A stretch of 64,000 nt of DNA from Paraspadella gotoi (taxonomy: Eukaryota > Chaetognatha), in contig CM119270.1 of assembly GCA_051294375.1 (NCBI GenBank), forward strand, positions 17,047,904 through 17,111,903. The letters run 5' to 3'. The notes beneath the pieces are model-generated. The model was given only the letters and a program-made list of their open reading frames with translations, was not told where the DNA came from and made no database searches. This document shows, piece by piece, positions 11,524 to 24,015 of the stretch (position 1 is the stretch's first letter; every line of letters starts with the position of its first letter). A program made the translations under genes and the position numbers.

Positions 11524-13580
11524 GTTTATTTTGATTTATATTGTTCAATTAAAAATTTCACTCTGAGATAGTAATAGATATTCCAAATTAGTAAACCATT
11601 TTAAAATCCTCAGTTTTAAATTATCACATGTGATGAACTTTAAATTCCATTGAAAATCTTAAAAATAAAGTAAGGAAGCCATATTGAAAAGTTTTTTTTA
11701 AAGAAAACATTAGCCAGAAAGCAGTTGGATGAATGTATGTGAGGTTGGTTGGAGGAATGAAGATTTAGGGAGTAACTCAAAATGATCCCTGGTATGATAG
11801 ATGAAAAGAGCAAGTAAAATTTTATAAGATTTAAAGAAAAATGGATGAAATCTGTTAAGATTTACTCTTTTTTCACTTTTTCTACCATTTATTCTTTCAA
11901 TAACCATAAAACTGCCATATAAAATCCTTCTTTTTGAATATAATTTTAATGTTTATACTTATATTAATAAATTAAAAATAGATTTAATTTTTATAAATTT
12001 TATTTTCTATAAAACCATCAATTACATCTATCTGAAAACCACTCGTTTCTTCAAATTGAGCCTCCCTCTTTTGATCTGCTCCCTTAACATTTTCCCACTC
12101 CGTTGGTCCACCGCACCAGCGGCTGTAGGGGCCGTGGAAGTAGATCGCCGCAGCAGCGGCAAAAATTGGAGTTGCAGTATCGAACTTCAAAGACGAGGAG
12201 CTGCTTCAAAGGAGAGCGAGAGGTATGATGCTCAGACAAAAGGGAATTCATTTAGTGAATAAAACAAATAATATGAAGTATTGGTTTAAAACTTAATGGT
12301 TGCCATTTAAAAATTATGGTACCTCTATGATATATCTGTGAAATTCGTACAACCAATATATAATATTATCAATTTTATTCCTTTTAGTCAATTTTTTTCA
12401 ATTTTTCAATAAGTTATGAAAACTGTTGCTTGGTTGTTGTATTCTATTTGAAAAAAACTGAGGAACAAAATGAGAAATTTTTTTAAAAATTCTCGTTTAT
12501 TTTCTGAGAAATATGTAAAAAATTTTCATCGTTAATTTGTCCTTATTATTTCATAATTGTTTTTTCACTGGGAGATATCGACAAAAATTAAGCTCTTGCT
12601 TGTTTTCTCAACTCATAGATCGTCTGTACATTGCACGATGAATATATTTTTAAAAACTATATTGAAAATTAGGCACTCTTCCAAAACTACTCTTTCCGAA
12701 TTTCTGTTCCTAAATACTATTTAACCCTTAATATTTAACCCTAATCTGTTACCAAATCAATAACCTTAATACCTTAATCTTCATATTTAAAGCAATCCCT
12801 AACCTAATCTAACCTTAACCTTTAAACTAATCTATAAAGGTAATAACTAAATTAATTCCTAATTTCAGATAAAACTTACTTGCAAATAAATAACATCATT
12901 ATTTGGTCTTTATATTTATAATTAATTTAATTGTCTGAGTGAATAGAGAACAATGAGAAGAAAATTCGGATTAAAAATAAAAACGAAAAACAAAGTATAT
13001 TTTGTTAAAATTCAATGACGAATATTAATTATTATTGACTATTTTTTTCGAAGGGAGGATAAGATTAACAAATTTTATAAACGAAAAAAGTGTACTAATC
13101 AGGATATATAAGTATAGAAGTCGCGCATTGTAATTTGCATTTAAGTTATTGTACGAAATGATCGGGGATCGAACGACTGCCCCTAATATTTATACATTTA
13201 TCTTTAATTATTTTTTTCATGTTTTCGACAAAAAAATATTTTTTTGGGACAAATAAAGGTCATTCGTGCATAAGTTTTGCGTCAGATTATCTCAGTACTT
13301 GTCTCTCAGTCAAGTTGAGGGTCGAAAAACCAAATAATCTATCGTTATTTCACGATTTTCCCCAATTTTTCAAATTGAATTTCTTTTATTTTTAAAACTG
13401 TTATACAAGAAACGATTTGAAAAGATTATAAACACAGATTCAAGCAATTTTACATCTTAAAAATTAATACAAAGATCTTGAACGAAAAAACGATATCTTC
13501 CCCCCCCCCCTCGGCCCAAATTCTTCGTCCGTTCGCTGGGCCTTAGCGTCACGTGATCTTGTGGTCACGTGTTCGTAAGT
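11524..13580. other. Intergenic, AT-rich
   Basis: Mostly AT-rich DNA. A GC-richer island at about 12000-12260 is open on both strands (a minus frame ends FIENKIYKN and a plus frame ends KGNSFSE), but I could not choose a strand or find splice partners. A degenerate telomere-like patch lies at 12720-12840. A copy of the short palindromic motif discussed in the findings is at 12339-12360. Two TCACGTG boxes sit at 13550-13570 in the likely 3' untranslated region of the K2P gene. Confidence 0.45.
12720..12840. repeat. Degenerate telomere-like repeat
   Basis: Irregular copies of taaccctta and ccttaatac-type units, similar in character to the patch at 2756-2895 but more eroded. Confidence 0.35.
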
Positions 13581-15236
13581 CTAAGATCTCGACCAATCAT
13601 CATTGGCGCCTCGCCGCGCCGGCGGCTGCACCGGTTCCGGCGCTGCGGACGTTGGGACTGGCGGAGGGTGTCGACCTGGGAGAGAAAATAATATGATAAA
13701 ATGATATAATATGATAAAATGATATAATATAATATAATATTATATAATAAAACATATAATAATAATAATAATAATTTGATTAAGACTGTGATAGACGTGG
13801 GTTGACAGATTGGGATATTAAGAATATAAAATTGTTATCAGCTCTTTGGCCCAGATGTCCTTTGGTCCAGATGTCGATCTGTCTCAGTTTTACAATATAT
13901 ATCTACTGTGTTTCTTTTTTGGGGGGGAGGGGGGGATTTTTAAATGTCTATTTGAATAGTTTGTTTCCATTGATTTGCTTTTATAGTTAAACATATTTTT
14001 TAGGTCGAAGGTCGATTCTCACCGTTGATGGAATTTCCGTTGGGAGCAGCTGAGTCTGGGGTTTCGTCGATCTGAGGTTAAGCGAAGGAAAGATCAATTT
14101 TGATTGATTGATTTGATTGATTGATTGATATATTAAATGTAACATTTATCTCTCACTCACCTGCGTCATGTATCTAGGCGGCAGGGCCACGCCCACCCCG
14201 GTCAAGCGGACGTCCTCTCCCTTTTCATCGAACTCGTCAGATCTCATCGAGAGATGAAGTCCGAGATTGAATTCTGGGATCTCGTAGACGACGGCCAAGA
14301 GGAGCATCACGAAGAGAAGGCCCACCGCGATGTAGACTGGGAAATGGCATTCATTCGATTGATAGATTCATTGATTAATTCATTAATTGATAGATTTATT
14401 TCTGTTTCACCAATATATTTCAATTCATTTGTCGATTGTGATTGATTTCCCTTGTTAATTGATCTTTTCGGTGTTAGATTTATTAAATTGGTTGTTCAAT
14501 TGATTAGAAATTTATTTTTTGTTTATCAATTGATTTGATATATTTAATCAATTGATTGAACGATCGCTTTGAGCGATTTTACATTTGCGATTTATTCCCC
14601 CTTATCAATCGATGTAATGATAATATTGATTTTCTTGTTCCATTGATTGATTGGTTGGTTGGAGTCCTAATCTCTTCCCAACTTACACGTGGTGGCGAAT
14701 TTGTATCCCGGGTCATAGTTGACGCTGGGATCTTCGCCCGGGACGACGTCGCCCAAACCGATCGTCATCAGGGAAACGACGCAAAAGTAGAACGCGTCGA
14801 GGTAAGTCCTTTTTTCGATGGAAAGATTTAAATAAATATATGAGGGTTTATTACTATAATTAAATGTAAAACGGGGAAATGAGGCCGTGAAGTTTGTGAA
14901 TGGAAACTTGAAACTCTTTGTATACATATATATAAAAATCTTAAAAGCATAAAGATCGAGCCGCTTTCGATAGTAACCAAATATTGATGCGATGATAACC
15001 AAATATTGATGCGATGATAACCAAATATTGACGCGATGATAACCAATAATTGATGCGATGATAACAAAATGACTGATGTGATGATAATCAAATGATTGAT
15101 GCGATGATAGTCATTCATTGATATGATGATAATCATTCATTGATACGATGATAGTCATTCATTGATGCGATGATAGTCATTTATTGACGCGCTGAATCAT
15201 TCATCGTAAATAAAACAAACAAATGCGTGTATGAGT

Positions 15237-15280
<44 letters not shown>

Positions 15281-15437
15281 CTGGACAGTTTTCCGCATTA
15301 TTAGGTCTCTCTCGTTTATATAAAGAATAATCAGAATTTTTAGAAAAAAAATCCACGAAAATCTCGGATGTAAATTTGTGATTTTGTATTGAGAAAAAAG
15401 CGCGGAATAAATGGCGATAATAAAAGTTTTTAGAAGG

Positions 15438-15521
<84 letters not shown>

Positions 15522-15855
15522 AAGAGAGAGAGAGGAGAGAGAGTTTTTATTAGGTCACTCTCGTTTATATCGTATTTTCCGTTGCCTCGCAACGGCGTCG
15601 TGAAATTGGGTCTATGTTGATTTTTTTTTTATACACGTAACGCGTTATTAGGTCATGTTCCTCGACATTGTTTACTTGTTGCTCCGCAACGACCACGAAA
15701 TCTAGGTTAAGTAAGTTATTGTATTTTGGGATTTTGTATTGAGATAAAATAATAAATGGCGATAATAAAAGTTTTTAGAAGGAAAAAATCCACGAAAATC
15801 TCGGAATAAATGGCGATAATAAAGATTTTTTGAAGGAAAAAAAAAGAGAAGAGAG

Positions 15856-15910
<55 letters not shown>

Positions 15911-17370
15911 GAGAGATAGAGAAAAAAGATTGTTCTTTTTTAGGAAGAAACCAGACCGAGGTCAAATTAATATTTGCATATATAATTAATTTATAAATAG
16001 TTATCACAACTCAAATAATTATTATTTAAAAAAAGTTAAAAATGATTAAATATATACACTAAAAATATTTATAAATTAATAATAGTACAAATTATCAGAA
16101 TAACAAAAAGTAATGTTTAATTTGACTATATCTCCTCTTATCAACTCCTATTTTAGATATAATTTGCCAATAGTGGGCCAACCGGTCCAAAGTTGCAATA
16201 ATAAATAAAAACAAAATTTTTTTTTTATAAGTGATGCATGCAATTATATTATTCGGCAAAAGTGCTGCATATATAATAGGTCACATTAGCTGATTTATAT
16301 GTGATAATGCATATCATTATAAGTTATTCTTCATTTTTTTTAAAAATAATAAGAGAGAGAGAGAGAGAAGAGAGAAAGAAAAAGAAAAACCGAATTCTTT
16401 CCAATTATATCTCAGATATAAATTTGGGATTTTGTATTGAAAAAAAAGCGCGGAATAAATGGCGATAATAAAAGTTTTGAGAAGGAAAAAAATAATCAGA
16501 ATTTTTCAAAAAACGAACGATCGTACAGAGTGAGAGAGACAGAAAGACAGAAAGAGAGAGAAAGAGAGACAGAAAGAGAAAAAGAGAGACAAAGAGACAG
16601 AAAGAAAGAGAAAGCTGGAAGCCAGCTGAACAGTCACTGCAGAACCTGAACTCGTTTTTTAAGGGTTCAGAAAAAGCAGCAACTGACAAATATAGGAAAG
16701 AAAATCATATATAATTTAAAGAATAAAAAAGAAAGGCAAAAATATGTTACAATTGTTTACAATTGGAAATTTTTCCAATTTTTTCCAATCGCAGCTTGTA
16801 AAAGATTTAATTTATATTTGTATTAAAATTAAGATATAGCTTCTCATTAAAAAAATCCTTTGAGTTCCCATTTTTATTAAAAATTTAAAACAAATTTTTT
16901 GAATTTCATCTTCAATATTATATACTGCAATATGTAAATTAGATTAAAGCATTTCTATATACTAATTTGGATATTATAAGGAGTACTTTAATCTCATTTG
17001 CATATTGCAGTAAATCATAATGAAGTGGAAATTCAAACAAAAAATACTTAAATCCAAATGTAATATGAAATATCACAGCTATTTCAAGATGAAAAGCCAT
17101 ATCTAAATTTTTAACTTACTATGATCGCACACTTTTGTAAAACTTTATCATAATTCATAATAATTTTTATTTTAAAAAAAAACGGTAAGTCACAGCCAAA
17201 CCTATAAAAGCGTAGTAGTTTTTATATATGAAAACAGCGTGACGGACGACGACGACGACGACGACGACTACGTCACAAAGAAGCAACCCTAAAACATTAT
17301 AGAGCCTGACCCGGCTTCGCCGGTCAAGGCTCGATAATATATATATATACATTGTTATAATCATTTCTTT

Positions 17371-17408
<38 letters not shown>

Positions 17409-20188
17409 TTCCAACAAAGAATTGAGAAAGGACAGTGGTCAGATGTGAGGACAGGTGAAGGTAAGGGCAGGGAAAAAGAAAAAAATTGGTTTAAACTTGA
17501 AAGGTTAAATTTTGGAGAGTGAACAGAGGTAGAGAAAATATTTACATTTGGCAATGTATAACAATTATTTATATTTATATTACATATAAATTAATTTGAA
17601 GCGCCTACGAGATTATCATCGACGGGAAATCTCTTAATCTCGATCCTCCAATCCAGAGTCCAAACCTCACCCGCCATCCCTTACCAATTAGGTTCGTAAG
17701 AGTTAAAGACGGCCGCAGGAATCAAGACGAGGAAGACGAGTATGACGACGACCAAGATCCCGAGGTGAGTCAATCGGATGTGGAAAGGTTGGACGCCCTT
17801 GGGGACGAGCTTGTCCACGAGAAACTGGAGGAAGAACGAGGAATTTTCATCGGATAAGTTATGGTTATGACATTTCTTGAGTTTCAGTTAAGTCGTTACT
17901 TAACGAAGTGTTTTGTTTTATAAATTCATGTGACAAATTAAAACAGAAGCAATGAGATGATTAAAATGGATAGATTTTTACATAGATAATAAATAATAAG
18001 AATAAGAAAATAATAAAAAAATTATTGGCAATCATTCTCTAAACACGAAGTAAGATTGCAAGCTGGACAATGTGATTTTACCAATGATCACGATCACTGA
18101 TTACTTTTAACCTGTAATAAGAGAGAAGTTGGAATCATTAGTCGCTCCACCAAAGCGGTGAACATTATCAGCGTCAAATGGAACGCCGATTCCAGCGTAG
18201 AAAATGCAGAAGACCTTTGCGGAATCCGACAAAGGAGCCGTGTTGCCGTAACCTTATCAGTATGTGAATAATAAATATTAGGCGGATCCATTTTGTATTA
18301 ACTTTTTATTATCGAAACTTTTCTATGCCAAAAATAACAATTTGAACGTTAATATAGTTAATATTTTAATTATATTTCCAATTGAATTCAGTAATAACGT
18401 ATTTTGTTTTTCTTTGCAACGCCTGGCGCCTCTAGCGACAAAAGTGAGCACTCGGTTTTAGCTTTTCATATTCCTCACGAATTCAGTTCGAGTCAGCTGG
18501 TTCAACAGTTAAAAGTGGGGAAACCCAACTCCTATTTTGTCTCACAATAAAACTGCTAAGGATAAACAGATATGGAGACAATTCAACTTTAAAGACCGTT
18601 TTGTTTAAAAATTTAATTCGCACCCTTCTCTGATACATAATTTTTGTGGCTCTCTCTAAATCTATATAGTTCTAAACTATCCTCCTATGTAATGCAATTT
18701 CTATGATAAAATGGACCAAACTCCATTAAAAATAACTAATATTGAGACTGAAGACTACGAAATATCGATGAATAACGAAGAAGTAAAAGAAGAAAACTTG
18801 TTTAAATGTTTACAATGTAATTTCTCATCGCCCCGAGAGGACTTGTTGAATGCTCACGTCAAAGATTGGCATGACAAAATAACGCACATGGTAAGCAATT
18901 TCTTTTTTCCAAATTTGTAATTAGAGATTCCATGCTTCCTAAAGTTTTAATTAATAAATAAATTGTTTTTAATATTATTTACTTTTATATTTCCAGTGCG
19001 ATATTTGTGGCTACGCGGGAATAAGTAGAATTCAACTTTATCAACACAAATATTTAACGCATTCCACTCGAACCTTCATGTGCAGCGTTTGTAATTACTC
19101 GGCTCTTCGTCAGCAATACGTTACCAGACACGAACGGAGGTATCACGGAATCATCAAGGAAAAGATTCAGTTTAAAAATAAATCGGCTAAAAACGAAATA
19201 TTGAGCTGTCCAGAATGTGATTTTACCACGAAACTCCATCAATCGCTCAAATGCCACCGAGAGAGCCACAGTACAAACGCGAAATACTTTTGCGAGCTTT
19301 GTAATTTCACTTCGAATACAAAAGCCAAACTTTATAAGCATAAATTCGTTCATTCGGATAAAATCTACGAGTGTCTCGAATGCGATTATAAAACAAAAAA
19401 TAAAAGTTATTTAGATGATCATAAACGTAAAAGACATCGCAAGTTCATGATATGTGAAAAGTGTCAATTTGTGGCAACTAGCAAATTAGATTTTAAGAAG
19501 CATCTAAAAATATGTCAAATAAAGGAAGACCACCTAAAAGATCCTAATGCCTTACTGTTCACTGTAAAGGACAACTCGGTTATTGATGAACATTTGTCCT
19601 CAGAAGAATTTTAAAATTCACCAAGTTTACATATGGCGAAATTTCTCGGACTAACCCCATTGTTAATAATGAACTCCATTTTAGTACATTAGGACGCATT
19701 TTTGAATGTGCACACCTCAAATTTTTTACTCCTTGGGGAATTAGCATCAAGCATCATATTTTATCCCACGTGGCTGAGCTAAAACTGGTCGACTATAAAA
19801 ATGTGAAAACGGAATACAAAATTCATAAACCATTTTAACCTTAAACTGTAATATTGTAATAAAACTCTCATAAACTGTAGTATTTTTTGCTAGGTTTGGT
19901 AGAGTTAAGCTTTATTTTTTGTCTGAATTTTTATTTTCTTTTTTATTCAAATTTATAACATGCAGTTCAGTTTTTCAGAATTTTTTTTTTCAAACTTTTA
20001 TGTTTATTACTTTATTCTTACAACTAGTTCTGCATGTTCAAAAAGCAATTCATTTATCAAATTTTAGTATTCATGTTACAACTATGAGATCAAATTGGCC
20101 TCATCTAAAATCTGTCCTTACCACTGATCACTGGTCTTTCTCAATTCTTTGTTGGAAACCTTAACCTTGCTCTTCTTCTTCTTCTTCT

Positions 20189-20224
<36 letters not shown>

Positions 20225-23200
20225 TTTTCTTAACTCACAAATGTTATTCCCAATTTCACAAATGTTAAGCGCTGATGAAGGCTCGAAATTTGTGAGCCAA
20301 AACATGTCTGCTTTATTACAAATAAAATCGTTGTAAAAAATTCAAAAACTTTGCTAATCTCTTACAACAACGAAAGAAAAGATTATACCATGAGCTTTCT
20401 ATGAAAATTTGCAAATTACTCGTTTCACCATTTTCTATTTTTATATTTTTTGTAGCAAAATGGAAAATAGCGAAACGAAATCTGTCAACTTGGAAAATGA
20501 TAAGACTGACGAAATAAATGTGTTGAAAACACAGCGTACTCCATCGGTAAAGTCTGAGGAACAATTAATTAGTCCAAGGAACGAAATTGAAAAACCATTC
20601 AAGTGTGAACAATGTGAATCCTCCTCCCATTACCAAAATTGTTTATTTCATTTTGTGCAAATCCTAAATAGATATAGATAGATATTCTACATATTTAGCA
20701 GAAATATTTTTTTTACAATTACCTATTCTCAACTGCGACAGCAATTAAAACTACCAAACGACCATTATTCCACCCTTGCACAAAGTCGGAGAGGTACAAT
20801 GCATTAAGCGTTCATCCCTCTCGTTTCTCCCTCTCACCTATGGTAGTGATGAGTGTCCCGGCGAAGAAAACCGCGTTGGCAAAACTCCAAGTGGCATCTC
20901 CGGTGACATTAAGCGAAGCGGAGACGCCCAACCGAGCGCCGTACTCGATCGCTTGGATGAACCGCTCCAGGTCGGCCTCTGGATGAAGGAGAGGGAAGAA
21001 AGTTGGAATTTATGATAATTGGGTCAAGTGAGCGAGCTTTTTTAAATATGAATCACTATCGGTTACTTTCTTTTCGTTTTTTAAAGTAATTTAGAGTTAG
21101 ACGTTGAGGAGGCGGAAGTACGTTAGAATTTAGTTGGTCACTCAAATCTTCGGGAGTCAGATCGCCTTAATCAGCTGACCACTTCATCTCACTCGCCTTC
21201 AATGCATTTTGACATAAACTCGATAAAGTTCTTCAGTTCCACTTTAAAAAAAAAATATTATTTAAAAAAAAAAAAATTTGTTTTTCACTACCCTTTTAAA
21301 AATTTTTTTTTTCTCTGCTCAACCACGAGTTTGGATTTTGTGATAAAGTTCTGAGAAAAAATATGCTGACCGCGACGGAAAGCTGACGGGATGGTGGCAG
21401 GACATTGGGGGGGGGGCAATAGTAAGTAGAATTATAAGTTATGAAATTGGTACAACCAATATAAAAATCGTCGTTCTTATCGACGAGGTGGAGGTTTCAT
21501 ATCAGACTATTAGTGGTATGAAAAAGAGAGGGGAGATAAAAGCAAAACGGAGGAAGGAAGAGGAAGAGAGAAAGTTATAAACATCCGGGGGAAATACGGA
21601 GATAAAAGCAAAACGGAGGAAGGAAGAGAAAAAGTTATAAACATCCGGGGGAAATACGGAGATAAATGAAAAACGGAGGAAGGAAGAGGAAGAGAAAAAG
21701 TTATAAACATCCGAGGGAAATTCGGAGATAAAAGCAAAACGGAGGAAGGAAGAGGAAGAGAGAAAGTTATAAACATCCGGGGGAAATTCGGAGATAAAAG
21801 CAAAACGGAGGAAGGAAGAGAAAGAGAGGAAAATTGTTTAGTCGACCTTGATTCTCATGAGAGAAGGAAGAGGAAACTACCAAAAGTAACTGAAAAAAAA
21901 AGAGAAAGAAAAAGTAAATAGAGACAGACATAAAAAAAAAGAGAGATAGAGACCTGGGACCAATGGGAAAATATTTTACCTGTTCGCTTTTTTCGACGAA
22001 AATAGATTTAAAAGGTTTCCGATGTCTCGTTTGTTTTGCATAAAAAAAAAAAAGAGGAAAACTGAGGGGGACGTTTGGGCCGGCGAGTTCCTCTCTCCCC
22101 TTTGTTTACCATTATCTCGTTCTCTCCTTTTATATATATTTCGTTCGTACGTGGGCTAGAGTTACCGTCGTTTTTTTGCGCGGACAACATAACCTTTAGA
22201 CATCGTACGTTTTTCGTAGAGGGGCGCGGCTCTCGTCGGCTCTGCCCACATTGTACGCCTTTCAGAGCGTTTCTCGGCGAATATGCGAAGTAATTTGTAC
22301 TACTTGCGGAAATAGACAAGTTTTAGTAGTAATTTATGCTAGTGGTGTATATACTGATCAAAATGTCTACTTTAGCGAACTGAGATATTAATCTGTATTT
22401 CATTTATATTAATATTGATATTCTCATTTCTTTAAATCACTATGGCTAGTAATATTGCTACTAATTGGAATGAGGTTTAAGGTTTGTAACTTTATCAGTT
22501 TATGTTTTACGTTTTTTCTGACAGTTTTCTCCGATGAGTCATTACGTTCCATCTCACCGTTCCCCCCTACCTTCCATGCAATGATTGCCCCTCAAAAAGT
22601 TTTCCTTCATTGTCCGAATCTTTTCCTTCTGTTCCACGGTGACGGGTCGTTCGATGGCGAAAAACGCCAGCGCGCCAAGAAAGACGTAGATCGTCCAACC
22701 GGAAGCGATGATCAGCGTCGCGAGGGCGTGGCGCGTTCCGCCGTGGCCTTCGCGGAGATAGTTTAGGAGGATCATGGTCGGGGCGGCGGAGTAAGGAAAT
22801 TCGGTGAGTAAGTTTGGTAAGTTATTAGAGGGATCGTTGAGATAAGTGCTCGAAGGGGAATATTAACGCGCCGATGGTCAGCGAATTTTCAGGTCAAGAA
22901 ATGGTGCCGGAAATCCTGATGGACGAGGTTTCCGGAAATGAGTCCGTCGGGTATGGCTCACGTGAGACATGAGATGGGCATAGAGAGTGAGTTTTACCAA
23001 AAATAGTTGTTTTTTTTGTTTTTGTTTAGTGAACGATGAATTTAAAACACAACAACAAAACAGAGAGACGGAAATCGATTTCTCTTTGTTCACGTCGTCG
23101 TCGTCATGGAGAGTTTGGAGACGCAGCGTTTCCAAAGACGACGATGGATACGACGAAAGCGACCCTTGCGTCGTCGGGGGAAATTAAAAGTCGAATCCTC

Positions 23201-23977
23201 CGCGTTAATTTGCAGAGAAATAGATCGTCGATTTCATCCTTAGTCACGTAATTAAAATTCAGGTTATAAAATTATAAAGATACTGGCGATACTTTTTTGC
23301 TGTTGGTTATGTCTGGATTGTTTTGAGTTTTCCAAAGTTGGATTTCGGGACGTTAAGAAAAACATACCGAAGCAAAAATTACGGGAAAATGACGTTTTTA
23401 CAAGAAAAGAGAGAATTGTCTTCTAACCCCGAGGGCGAATCTCCGATCCTGTTTTGGGGCCTCTGATTAACAGGTCAAGGCCGTTCCACGCCGCGAAAAT
23501 ACGTAGTAGTTTCAAGGGTACGGCCTCGGCGACTTTAAACTCGTTTATTTCGGCGTTTTGCTATTTTCGAGTTTAATAGTAATTATCAATAGTTGAAATG
23601 TTGATTTACTAGCATAAGTTCACTGCTGAAGCTAATTCTGTTTAATTTGTATTTTACGGTGTCTAATTTTTGTCAGAGAAATTCATTTAAAATTTAGTTT
23701 TAGCTTTAATTGATAAAAAGTCTGAAGGTTGCAAAGTTTGAAAAAATTACGGGGAATTTTTGAGGAGTAATTAATAAATTATTAATTAGTAAAGGCGACA
23801 TGAAACCGTTTTAAAATTTTAAAAGCGATGAAATGAATGGTTTTGATGAAATGAATAAACGATTAGGCAATTGTACAATGTACACATTTAATCATACTTT
23901 TCAAGCTTGACAAAAATTGACCCAAAAAAAAAAATAAAAAACGAGAGTAGGGATTTAGAATAAACTTAAAAGCTTAA

Positions 23978-24015
<38 letters not shown>

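Noticed and set aside
12000-12260. Possible exon on either strand
   Set aside because: It is GC-rich and open in several frames on both strands, but no splice partner, start context or recognisable motif decides between them.
20776-21015. 79-residue plus-strand frame
   Set aside because: It is antisense to the K2P pore-1 exon.
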